Source: a bacterium (GTDB lineage: Bacteria > Fidelibacterota > UBA2242). From it: a stretch of 40,297 nt of DNA. How positions within the stretch are numbered: the first letter of the stretch is position 1; each line of letters starts with the position of its first letter. This document shows, piece after piece, positions 9,570 through 18,193 of this stretch. The position numbers were made by a program, and so were the translations under genes. Below the pieces are notes generated by a model. It did not search any database and was not told the DNA's origin. It saw nothing but the letters and a program-made list of their open reading frames with translations. Where the stretch lies: the NCBI GenBank assembly GCA_018824205.1, contig JAHJGX010000244.1, forward strand, positions 1-40,297, in the 5' to 3' direction.

Positions 9570-10622
9570 ATGGCGAAACAATTTTTAAAAGGGAATGAAG
9601 CGGTAGTCAAAGGCGCCATCCTGGCTGGTTGCCGGGCCTATTACGGGTATCCGATTACCCCTGCCAGTGAAATCGCGCATGCGGCTGCGATGTACATGCC
9701 GCTGGCTGGCGGAACATTCGTTCAGGCTGAGAGCGAAGTGGCCGCGATTAATATGGTCTACGGAGCATCCGCTGCCGGTGAACGGGTAATGACGGCTTCA
9801 TCAGGTCCGGGCATAAGCCTGAAACAGGAAGGTGTATCTTACTGTGCCGGCGCGGAACTGCCTTGTGTTATTGTCGATATTGTTCGCGGCGGCCCCGGCC
9901 TGGGAAATATTGCCCCGGAACAGAGTGATTACAACCAGGTGGTCAAAGGTGGCGGTCATGGTAATTATAAAGTACTCGTTTTAGCGCCAAATTCCGTCCA
10001 GGAAATGTGTGATTTTGGAATGTTGGCATTTGACCTTGCCGACAAATATCGAAATCCCGTTTATGTGTTGACTGATGGGTTTATCGGGCAGATGATGGAA
10101 CCGGTGGAATTTCCCGAACCGGTGACGACGATTCCGGAAAAAACCTGGGCAGTCAAAGGAACCGATGAAACAACCAACAATTTTATTACCTCCATTGATC
10201 TAGATCCCGATGATCTGGAACGTCACAACCAGAAACTTCAGCAAAAATATGCCATTATCGAAGAGCAGGAACAACGTGCCGAGGAGTATCGTACCGACGA
10301 TGCAGAAATTGTTCTGATTGGGTACGGCATTATTTCCCGGATTATTCAGACGGTTGTCGATGAATTGCGGGATAAGGGCGTCAAAGCCGGTATGTTGCGG
10401 CCAATAACCCTTTTTCCATTTCCGAAGAAAGCCCTTGAAAAACTGACTAAGACCACCCAATTTTTTCTGACGGTGGAAATGAGCAACGGGCAATTGGTCG
10501 ATGATGTTCGCCTGCTGGTGGAAGGGCGTAAACCGGTTCATCTGTATACCCGTATGGGTGGTAATGTGCCATCCACGAAGGAAATTCATGATGAAGTAAT
10601 GAAACTGATGAGGTTATCATGA
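9570..10622 (+). CDS. vorB: 2-ketoisovalerate:ferredoxin oxidoreductase alpha subunit
   Basis: 350 aa; '[35 protein letters not shown]', '[38 protein letters not shown]'. Confidence 0.92.
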   Translation: MAKQFLKGNEAVVKGAILAGCRAYYGYPITPASEIAHAAAMYMPLAGGTFVQAESEVAAINMVYGASAAGERVMTASSGPGISLKQEGVSYCAGAELPCVIVDIVRGGPGLGNIAPEQSDYNQVVKGGGHGNYKVLVLAPNSVQEMCDFGMLAFDLADKYRNPVYVLTDGFIGQMMEPVEFPEPVTTIPEKTWAVKGTDETTNNFITSIDLDPDDLERHNQKLQQKYAIIEEQEQRAEEYRTDDAEIVLIGYGIISRIIQTVVDELRDKGVKAGMLRPITLFPFPKKALEKLTKTTQFFLTVEMSNGQLVDDVRLLVEGRKPVHLYTRMGGNVPSTKEIHDEVMKLMRLS

Positions 10623-12049
10623 ATACAATCTTAAAAAAATCATCCAGTTTTTTTGATGTCTATGAACGCCGTCCCGGATCGGATAAACTGACAACCACTT
10701 ATTGTCCCGGTTGCGGTCATGGTGTTCTTCATAAACTGATCGCGGAAGCGCTTGACGATTTTGGTGTCCGTGAGAAAACTATCTTTATCAGCCCGGTTGG
10801 CTGCAGTGTATTTGCCTATTACTATTTTCATACCGGCAATGTGCAGGTCGCTCACGGGCGGGCACCGGCAGCGGCTACCGGTATTAAGCGCGCTCATCCC
10901 GGGAGTATTGTGATCAGTTACCAGGGCGACGGCGATCTGGCTGCAATCGGAACGGCTGAAATTATACATGCTGCCAATCGTGGTGAAGGGATTACGGTGT
11001 TCTTTGTCAACAATGCAGTCTATGGAATGACCGGCGGACAGATGGCGCCGACAACCCTGATCGGACAGAAAACAATGACAACACCCCGCGGACGATCGGT
11101 GGAGAACGATGGCTATCCGATTCGCATGAGTGAAATAATCGCGACCCTGGATGCACCGGTTTTTGTGGAACGCGTCATGATCGGCGATACCAAGTCAACC
11201 ATGCATACCAGACAAACGGTTCGCAAAGCGCTGAAACTACAGATAGAGAAAAACGGATTTTCCTTTATTGAAGTATTAGCGGCCTGTCCGTCCCAATTGA
11301 AAATGACGCCCAGTCGTTCAAAACTCTGGGTGAAAGAGGTCTTGGAAAAACGTTTTCCCCTGGGTGTATGCAAAGACATTTCCGGTGAATTTGAAGGACG
11401 AAAATTTACCCGGAAAGATGTAAAGAATGATGAATTGCACGACATTTTGGATCTTGAAACGGCGCAGGTCGATCTGGAAAAAATCAGCCGGTTTCAGGAT
11501 AAGCCTATTAATGAGGAGATCAAAGTTGCCGGTTTTGGCGGGCAGGGTGTGTTGAGCCTGGGAACCGTGCTGTCCGAGATGGGGATGCGGCACAATTATG
11601 AAGTCAGCTGGCTGCCGTCTTATGGACCGGAAATGCGCGGCGGTACGGCCAACTGCAGCGTTAAAATTTCCAAAAAGAAAATCGGTTCACCCCTGGTGGC
11701 CAATCCCACAATTCTGATTGCCATGAACCGGCCGTCGCTGGATAAGTTTGAAAACGATGTGGTTTCCGGCGGCTTGATCATATACGACGATTCTCTGATC
11801 GACCGCAAACCGGTCCGGGACGATGTGGACATTATCCCGATTCCGGCAACAAAATTGGCCGACGAACTGGGCAATACCAAAGCTGCAAATATGGTTATTG
11901 TCGGGGCATTAATAACGGTCAAAGAGATTATGTCACAGCAGATAATCCTGGATTCTTTGGGTGATGTCCTGAAGCGCAAGAATCTGGTGGAACTGAATCA
12001 GAAAGCGATCCTGCGCGGCGCCGAGTATATTAAAAACCTGAAAAAATAG
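10619..12049 (+). CDS. 2-oxoacid:ferredoxin oxidoreductase, fused beta (TPP) and gamma subunits
   Basis: N-terminal half '[21 protein letters not shown]...[20 protein letters not shown]' (TPP-binding beta); C-terminal half '[22 protein letters not shown]...[18 protein letters not shown]' (gamma). ATGA overlap with vorB. Confidence 0.92.
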   Translation: MNTILKKSSSFFDVYERRPGSDKLTTTYCPGCGHGVLHKLIAEALDDFGVREKTIFISPVGCSVFAYYYFHTGNVQVAHGRAPAAATGIKRAHPGSIVISYQGDGDLAAIGTAEIIHAANRGEGITVFFVNNAVYGMTGGQMAPTTLIGQKTMTTPRGRSVENDGYPIRMSEIIATLDAPVFVERVMIGDTKSTMHTRQTVRKALKLQIEKNGFSFIEVLAACPSQLKMTPSRSKLWVKEVLEKRFPLGVCKDISGEFEGRKFTRKDVKNDELHDILDLETAQVDLEKISRFQDKPINEEIKVAGFGGQGVLSLGTVLSEMGMRHNYEVSWLPSYGPEMRGGTANCSVKISKKKIGSPLVANPTILIAMNRPSLDKFENDVVSGGLIIYDDSLIDRKPVRDDVDIIPIPATKLADELGNTKAANMVIVGALITVKEIMSQQIILDSLGDVLKRKNLVELNQKAILRGAEYIKNLKK

Positions 12050-12070
12050 TTTCATTGTTCATCCTTAATA

Positions 12071-12103
12071 AAAACCTCTTCTGCCAAGCGTGGAAGAGGT
12101 TTT
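12071..12103 (+). terminator. Rho-independent terminator of the VOR operon
   Basis: AAAACCTCTTC-TGCCAAGCGTG-GAAGAGGTTTT plus T-tract, about 20 bp after the beta-gamma stop codon. Confidence 0.88.
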
Positions 12104-12170
12104 TTATTACTCTTTCGGGGCTTCGCTGCTGAACGTCTCCTAGTTAAGCTTTGGAAAAAAATGACCGTCG

Positions 12171-12313
12171 CCTGTCCCCTTGGGGAATTTATTCGATGGG
12201 ATAGACGTCCTGACTTTCCCAACAGGTCACAGGGGACTCCGATAGATCGGAGGACAAACCGAATAAATTCGGCAAATACTCCCAGGAACATCTGATCCAC
12301 TCAATAAATTGAG
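12171..12313. repeat. Cluster of short perfect palindromes / hairpins
   Basis: TCCCC-TT-GGGGA (12175-12186), GAATTTATTCG (12185-12195) inverted against CGAATAAATTC (12260-12270), CTCCGAT-AG-ATCGGAG (12237-12252), CCGAAT-AA-ATTCGG (12259-12272), CTCAAT-AA-ATTGAG (12300-12313). Confidence 0.75.
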
Positions 12314-12412
12314 CGGTTAGTGGTTATTATTTTGCTTCAGGATTGTGATACGGAAGAGGCTTTTTATTATTATTGCCGGAACATTATATTAACGCTGAGA
12401 ATAAAATTAAAA

Positions 12413-15223
12413 ATGAAACGCTTCACTTTATTAGCGCTGATCGCTCTACTGGTCCAAACTCAATTGCTGGCACAGTTAAGTGCCGAGCAAAATCCGTCGG
12501 GGATTAACTGGAAAAAAATCCGCACCAACTACTTTGATATTATTGTCCCGGAAGAGATGCTTGCCGAGGGACAGCGGGTGGCGAACACGCTGGAATACCT
12601 GCGCCCCTCCCTGGAAAAAACCATGTATTCACGACTGCATAAATGGCCGGTGGTTTTGAATAGCCGCAGTGCAGTGGCGAACGGTTGGGTCGGGTATCTC
12701 CCGCGCATGAGTGAGTGGTATCCGGCGGTTCCACAGGACGAGTTTCCCGGAACACTGGATTGGTATCATCTGCTGGCTGTTCACGAAGGACGCCACATGG
12801 CCCAGTTTGATGCTTTTGACCGGGGTTTTAACCGTTTTGCAGGAATCTGCTTTGGTGATCTCGGGCTGGGCGCCTTTACCTTTTTCGGGACGCCGCTCTG
12901 GTTTATTGAAGGTGACGCCGTGGCCATTGAAACGGCCCTGAGCAATTCCGGACGGGGACGCCAGCCAATTTTCGATATGGGAATTCGGACACTCCTGCTT
13001 TCCGGAGAACATTACTCATACTATAAAGCCTATCTGAGAAGTTATAAAGACTATTACCCGGATTACTATGCGCTTGGGTATCAATTGGTAACCCATAACC
13101 GGCGGGAGTATGGCGCGGATACGTGGTCATTGGTGATGCGACGCTCTTCGAAATATTCCTACTGGCCCTATGCGTTCAGCCGTTCCATGAAAAAAATCAC
13201 CGGCCGTAATGCCCGTCAAACTTATGATGATACAATGAAAGAGCTGAAAACATTATGGACGGAACAGATAAAAGGACTCGAAGAAACGCCGGTGGAACAT
13301 GTAAATCAAAAATCAAAGAAAGTTTGGACAAATTATAAATTTCCACACCGGAATTCCGACGGCAGTATCGTCGCTTTAAAGACCGGCCTGGCCGATCCCT
13401 ATACATTGGTCCGACTGACTCCTGAAGGTAAAGAAAAACGGATGATTCAGATTGATTATACTGAAAGAATTTCCGCTAATGCCGATAAAATTACCTGGAG
13501 TGTTCAGAATATCGATCCCCGCTGGTGGGCACAAAGTTTTTCCGAAGTGATTATTTACGATATCCCATCGGACACACGGCAGCAGATTACTCAAAAAGGA
13601 AGATATTTTGCGCCGGCAATGTCACCCGACGGAAAACAGATCGCAGCCGTAAAACAGGGCCTTGACCGGCACTGTTCACTGGTGTTGCTGAATGCAAAGA
13701 ATGGTCATGAAATCCGGGAATTCCCTAATCCTGAAAATTACTTGATTAAAACTCCGGTGTGGTCGGAAGACGGGCTTAAAATGGGGTTTACCCGTCAGCG
13801 AAACGGTTTGCGGGCGTTGACAGTTCTGGATGTTGAGACTGGCCGCCAGGCCGATATCATTCCGGCAGGTTCGGAAGACATAACCTGCCCTGTATTTTAC
13901 GGTGACTATCTGCTATATGATTCGCCGTGGTCGGGCATTGATAATATTTACGCGGTTCATATACAGACCGGGCAGCGCTACCAATTGACATCGCGGAAGT
14001 TCGGGTCCTTTTACCCGGCGCCTGCCGGTGAATCGCTGCTGTTTTGCGATTATCAGGTCGCGGGAATGAATATCGTTTCTGCAATGCTGGATGCGACGCA
14101 ATGGACACCGATTAAGCAAGTTGAACAACGTCTGGTGAATTACTTTGAGCCATTGGTTGAACAGGAACAGGGACGCAATATCCTGATAGAAGATGAAATT
14201 CCCCAAAAGCAGTACCCGGTTGAAGATTACTCGCCATTTATGCACAGTCTGAATGTACACAGCTGGTATCTGCTGCCCCTGCCGCCTTATGTATTCTACG
14301 GATTTTTATCCAATGATCTCCTAAACACACTGGAACTCGGCGCCCATGCGACGTATCATGCCGGGGAACAGGTGAGCGCCTATTCATTGAGCGCCAGCTA
14401 TGCCGGGTTTCGCCCGATCATTGACACGGAGATCAGTTTTGGCAAACGGACGGCAATATATGATTATCAAGGCAGGGATACTACGGATGTATGGAATGAG
14501 GTGAAAACTACAATGGGTCTCCGTTTTCCGGAGATCCAGAACCATGGCGCCCGGACAATGTTTTTACAGTATGAGCTGAATGGCAGTCTGGCCCATGTGT
14601 CAGATAAAAACCATAATAATACTGATGAGCCATATAACGGAAATTTCCAGATTATGTCTCACAGGATCGATTTTTCCACGACATTGAATAAGTCACGACG
14701 GGACATCTATCCGCGCCTGGCTACGGAATTTCAAATCTACTATGCTATGGCATTTTATGATTTTGAAGAGAGTAACGACCTGCGATTTGGTTCAATCCGT
14801 CAGTATATTCCCGGGATTTTTAAACATCACAGTCTTAGTGGATATTTAGCAGGTGAAAGCACGAATGACTGGACGGATTATACCTTTCAAAGCCTGATGC
14901 CGCGAATCCGCGGTTATATGATCGACGCCGATGTTCTCGGATCGCTGAATTACTCTTTTCCTCTGTTTTACCCAGACTTCTCGGTTGGTTCGCTTTTGTT
15001 TATTAAACGGGTCCGGGCCAACCTTTTTTATGATTATGGTCTTGGCGATTACAGGCACAGGGATGATCTAAATCTGTATCGTTCCTGCGGGGCGGAATTG
15101 ACATTTGATTTTAATCCGCTGACCCTCTACTACCTGGAACTCAATGCCGGAATCCGTTATTCCTACCGGGTGGAGGATGCTGACCGGGTGATTGAGATAA
15201 TATTGGGCAGCGTTGCGTTTTAG
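12413..15223 (+). CDS. Secreted/outer-membrane protein: gluzincin-like protease domain + TolB/WD40-like beta-propeller + C-terminal barrel-like domain
   Basis: Signal peptide 'MKRFTLLALIALLVQTQLLAQ'; 'LLAVHEGRHMAQFD' (HExxH) with 'FIEGDAVAIE' downstream; propeller-like 'YFAPAMSPDGKQIAAVKQG', 'PVWSEDGLKMGFTRQ'; beta-rich C-terminus ending '...IILGSVAF'. Start set to ATG 12413 rather than 12320. Confidence 0.75.
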   Translation: MKRFTLLALIALLVQTQLLAQLSAEQNPSGINWKKIRTNYFDIIVPEEMLAEGQRVANTLEYLRPSLEKTMYSRLHKWPVVLNSRSAVANGWVGYLPRMSEWYPAVPQDEFPGTLDWYHLLAVHEGRHMAQFDAFDRGFNRFAGICFGDLGLGAFTFFGTPLWFIEGDAVAIETALSNSGRGRQPIFDMGIRTLLLSGEHYSYYKAYLRSYKDYYPDYYALGYQLVTHNRREYGADTWSLVMRRSSKYSYWPYAFSRSMKKITGRNARQTYDDTMKELKTLWTEQIKGLEETPVEHVNQKSKKVWTNYKFPHRNSDGSIVALKTGLADPYTLVRLTPEGKEKRMIQIDYTERISANADKITWSVQNIDPRWWAQSFSEVIIYDIPSDTRQQITQKGRYFAPAMSPDGKQIAAVKQGLDRHCSLVLLNAKNGHEIREFPNPENYLIKTPVWSEDGLKMGFTRQRNGLRALTVLDVETGRQADIIPAGSEDITCPVFYGDYLLYDSPWSGIDNIYAVHIQTGQRYQLTSRKFGSFYPAPAGESLLFCDYQVAGMNIVSAMLDATQWTPIKQVEQRLVNYFEPLVEQEQGRNILIEDEIPQKQYPVEDYSPFMHSLNVHSWYLLPLPPYVFYGFLSNDLLNTLELGAHATYHAGEQVSAYSLSASYAGFRPIIDTEISFGKRTAIYDYQGRDTTDVWNEVKTTMGLRFPEIQNHGARTMFLQYELNGSLAHVSDKNHNNTDEPYNGNFQIMSHRIDFSTTLNKSRRDIYPRLATEFQIYYAMAFYDFEESNDLRFGSIRQYIPGIFKHHSLSGYLAGESTNDWTDYTFQSLMPRIRGYMIDADVLGSLNYSFPLFYPDFSVGSLLFIKRVRANLFYDYGLGDYRHRDDLNLYRSCGAELTFDFNPLTLYYLELNAGIRYSYRVEDADRVIEIILGSVAF

Positions 15224-15226
15224 AAG

Positions 15227-16081
15227 ATGATAAAACCCGCATTCATATTCAGTATATTGATTCTGGCGAGTTGTGCATTTGCCCAGAACAATATAATCGG
15301 GACCACGGCTCCCGGTGATATGATTACCCTGTCGGTTTCTTCCGGGATTGGAAAAAGAACAATCTGGGTCAGTCCGACGCTGTCTGTCGTCGATTATTCC
15401 TATGAACAGGGTGATAATGAACTGTACCTGGCGCTTTGTGCCGGCCTGGATTGGAAACAACGTCTGCGGATTTCGCTGGTAATGCCGGCCCGGCGCAGCC
15501 ATGAAGGCGGTATCGGTGATTTGTTAACGCGCGATCTGGATTGGATCAGCAGCCGGAAACGAGTCACGGCCCTGGTCCGGGTAGCGGAACTGCCGGCTAG
15601 CCGAATCACGCTTGGTTTTTCTGCGGGACTCTGGCAACTGGCTCCCCCACGATACTGGGATGACCCGCCCCGGTTTGCCTGGAACGAGTGTGCCGGATTG
15701 CATATTGATAAACCGCTGAATAAGGGGAACGCGGCGCTATCTGTTGAACTTGTCCGCTTATCCGATGAATTTCAATCGAAGAGTAATCAATATGTTCTGG
15801 TTCATGCCGGCGCCGGCTGTCAACACAATATTACCGGTAAATTATTGGTACTGGGCGAACTGCGCTATGATCAGGCCTTCCCGAAGTATCTGGACAATGA
15901 ACTGCTGGAGGTCCTGGACTGGTATTCCGCGTCTCTGGGATTGAAATACAATATTTTGTCACATGTGATAATCAGTGCGAATGTCACGGTCGGGTTTCGT
16001 AATTCTATTATTTTATGGCCGAAATCGGAGAGTAGTTTTGACCTGGCGAAAGAAACCGTGCAGATTATCTGGGCAATTTGA
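15227..16081 (+). CDS. Secreted, probably outer-membrane beta-barrel-like protein of unknown function
   Basis: 284 aa; signal peptide 'MIKPAFIFSILILASCAFAQ'; alternating beta-strand pattern; 3 bp after the preceding gene. Confidence 0.6.
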   Translation: MIKPAFIFSILILASCAFAQNNIIGTTAPGDMITLSVSSGIGKRTIWVSPTLSVVDYSYEQGDNELYLALCAGLDWKQRLRISLVMPARRSHEGGIGDLLTRDLDWISSRKRVTALVRVAELPASRITLGFSAGLWQLAPPRYWDDPPRFAWNECAGLHIDKPLNKGNAALSVELVRLSDEFQSKSNQYVLVHAGAGCQHNITGKLLVLGELRYDQAFPKYLDNELLEVLDWYSASLGLKYNILSHVIISANVTVGFRNSIILWPKSESSFDLAKETVQIIWAI

Positions 16082-17084
16082 TCGTTTCCAGCACCATCAT
16101 CGGCGTGATGTTCCGCATGCAGTCGAAATGCTTTTTTGGGCATTTATCAAAACCGATGTGGGAGCATGGTCGACAGGAAAGGGTATTGTCTTCCAGGATG
16201 ACGGCATTGGGATTTTCCGGGTAGAAGCCGAACTGCCGGACGGTGTTGCCAAAGATGGCAATTTGTGGTTTTCCGAGCAGGGCCGCCATGTGCATGGCCG
16301 CCGAATCGTTGCTGATAATCAGGTCACACAACGAAACCAGCACAAAATTTTCATAAAGGCCGAATTTACCACTGGTATCGAAAACCCGGTTTTGATCTAA
16401 TTTGGTGAGCGGCCGAATATATGCGGATTCCTCCTTGCTGCCGCCGAGGATGATCGTTTGATCGGTTTTTTCGAGGACCATGGTGATTAGTTTTTCGTAG
16501 TATTCCAAGGGCCAGCGCTTGGTGAAATGCCGGGCGCCGGGGTAGATGAGCATGTACTTTTTCCCGGCGTCTAACGCTGGGATGTCTGTTGTTAATCGAT
16601 TAGCAATATCAGACTCCGGTGGGAATTCCAGAGTTTGAAAACCGTAGTCCTGAAAATTCAACGGAACGGTTCGTATATATCGCTGCCAGACTGGAACTAC
16701 ATTGAAAATATTCCAGTACCATTTCACGTAGAAAAAGCGCCGGATGCGGTGTTTTTTAAATCGGGACACTTTGGCATCTTGTCCCAGGGTTAACCGGAAT
16801 GTCCGCAGATTATTATGCAGGTCAGCGATCAGCGGGTAGTGGTTCTCACGGATGATTTTCCGGATTCGGCGGGTCTCCGAACGGCTGTTATTTTTATCAT
16901 AGATAATGACGTGCCGCAGCAATGGCCGGATCGGTTTCAGGACATCTTCAAAGTCATTGCCGACAATGAAATCGATGGCAGTTCGGGGATAGTCACGATG
17001 CAGCGCCCGGATCAATGGAAATGTCAGCAGAATATCGCCGATAGACGACAGGCGGATGAGTAATATTTGCGAGGGAATTTCCAT
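16065..17084 (-). CDS. Glycosyltransferase family 9 (LPS heptosyltransferase-like)
   Basis: 339 aa; 'ILLIRLSSIGDILLTFPLIRALHRDYPRTAIDFIVG', 'YPGARHFTKRWPLEYYEKLI', 'LISNDSAAMHMAALLGKPQIAIFG'. Confidence 0.92.
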   Translation of the reverse strand: MEIPSQILLIRLSSIGDILLTFPLIRALHRDYPRTAIDFIVGNDFEDVLKPIRPLLRHVIIYDKNNSRSETRRIRKIIRENHYPLIADLHNNLRTFRLTLGQDAKVSRFKKHRIRRFFYVKWYWNIFNVVPVWQRYIRTVPLNFQDYGFQTLEFPPESDIANRLTTDIPALDAGKKYMLIYPGARHFTKRWPLEYYEKLITMVLEKTDQTIILGGSKEESAYIRPLTKLDQNRVFDTSGKFGLYENFVLVSLCDLIISNDSAAMHMAALLGKPQIAIFGNTVRQFGFYPENPNAVILEDNTLSCRPCSHIGFDKCPKKHFDCMRNITPMMVLETIKLPR

Positions 17085-17096
17085 AGGAACTGTGAC

Positions 17097-17990
17097 TCAG
17101 GAACTCATTTCAAGAATGTATTTGTGCAAAGTCGGGATCGTTTCGGTGTGATTTCCCCGAATGTCAAAACCCTGACCGCCGAGCACCTTCGGCCACTCCA
17201 CGATTCGGGTGCGGGAGCGGTACATATCCAGAAAGTCAAAATTGGCGGTTGTGAAGTTTTTAACGTCGAAATCCATATTTCGCACCATGGTAATGGCTTT
17301 CAGAAACACTTCCGGTAAATTAACCGCTGAACCCACATTAAGCAATACGCCGTCAGTTAGTCTGGATACGGTTTTGATCATGTGTTGAAAATCGATAAAG
17401 GATGTTTTTCCCAGCGCCGCACCGTCACAGCTGGGATGTTGGTGGATAATATCACCACCAATGGCAATATGAACTGTGCCGGGAATGTTCTGGATCATGG
17501 CATTGTAGAGGATGTTCAGACTTTTATGGGGAAAGTCGAGTTCCGCTACTTTGCGTGCTACCGACAAACCATAACCTTCGTTTTTTTCATAGCCCGTGTT
17601 CAGGGCAGCGTTCATATAAGTCAGGGTTTCCGTGGCCATTCCAAAGGTCCCGTCTTTCAGGCCGTTTTGTACATCTTCCGAGGTTTCCCCGATCATGGCA
17701 ATTTCAAAATCGTGAATTGACGCGCCGCCATTCATGGCAATATGATCGATAAATCCGCGGCGGATCAGGTCGATTAATATGGCCGAACAGCCAAGCTTTA
17801 CCACGGCGCCGCCCATCATCAGCATGACCTTCGCGTCTTTTTCCTTGGCCTCGACAATCAGACGGGCCAGCTGACGGATGTCATCATTTTGCAGGTCAAT
17901 GCCGGAAACCAGGGGAATCATGTCGTTTGTGGAGAATTTATTTTTACGCTCGCTGATCGGATAGGTTTTGATTTTATTTAAGTCAATCAT
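17097..17990 (-). CDS. Deoxyhypusine-synthase-like (DHS NAD-binding fold) protein, divergent
   Basis: 297 aa; 'AKVMLMMGGAVVKLGCSAILIDLIRRGFIDHIAMNGGASIHDFEIAMIG' and 'LLNVGSAVNLPEVFLKAITMVRN'; resembles a conserved uncharacterised family; weak similarity by eye to the DHS-like protein at 33067-34098. Confidence 0.6.
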   Translation of the reverse strand: MIDLNKIKTYPISERKNKFSTNDMIPLVSGIDLQNDDIRQLARLIVEAKEKDAKVMLMMGGAVVKLGCSAILIDLIRRGFIDHIAMNGGASIHDFEIAMIGETSEDVQNGLKDGTFGMATETLTYMNAALNTGYEKNEGYGLSVARKVAELDFPHKSLNILYNAMIQNIPGTVHIAIGGDIIHQHPSCDGAALGKTSFIDFQHMIKTVSRLTDGVLLNVGSAVNLPEVFLKAITMVRNMDFDVKNFTTANFDFLDMYRSRTRIVEWPKVLGGQGFDIRGNHTETIPTLHKYILEMSS

Positions 17991-18042
17991 GATTGTCTGT
18001 TCCTTTGTTCTGTCTGTAAAATAGAGAATATCCGGTATTTAT

Positions 18043-18135
18043 CCAAGATGGAAGAGTAGAGAATGGAGTACTGGAGTAATGGAGTGTTGGGGAAATGGAA
18101 TCTTGATTCTTGCATCTTGACTCCCGACTCTCTGT
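18043..18135. repeat. Degenerate low-complexity TGGAGTA repeat tract followed by a CT-rich tract
   Basis: ...GAATGGAGTACTGGAGTAATGGAGTGTTGGGGAAATGGAATCTTGATTCTTGCATCTTGACTCCCGACTCTC... Confidence 0.65.
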
Positions 18136-18193
18136 AACAATGCCATTGTTATTGCATCTAATAACGTTAAATTCATATCAAACCTGGAGAAAA

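Noticed and set aside
12052-12300. 82-aa minus-strand ORF
   Set aside because: Runs through the terminator and palindrome cluster; basic, no domain; better explained as repeat DNA.
13913-14260. 115-aa and other minus-strand ORFs inside the propeller gene
   Set aside because: Antisense to a clearly coding long ORF with signal peptide and domain motifs; no independent support.
15227-17084. 17-bp convergent overlap between the 284-aa ORF and the GT9 gene
   Set aside because: Short tail-to-tail overlaps are common; no sign of a frameshift or added regulatory function.
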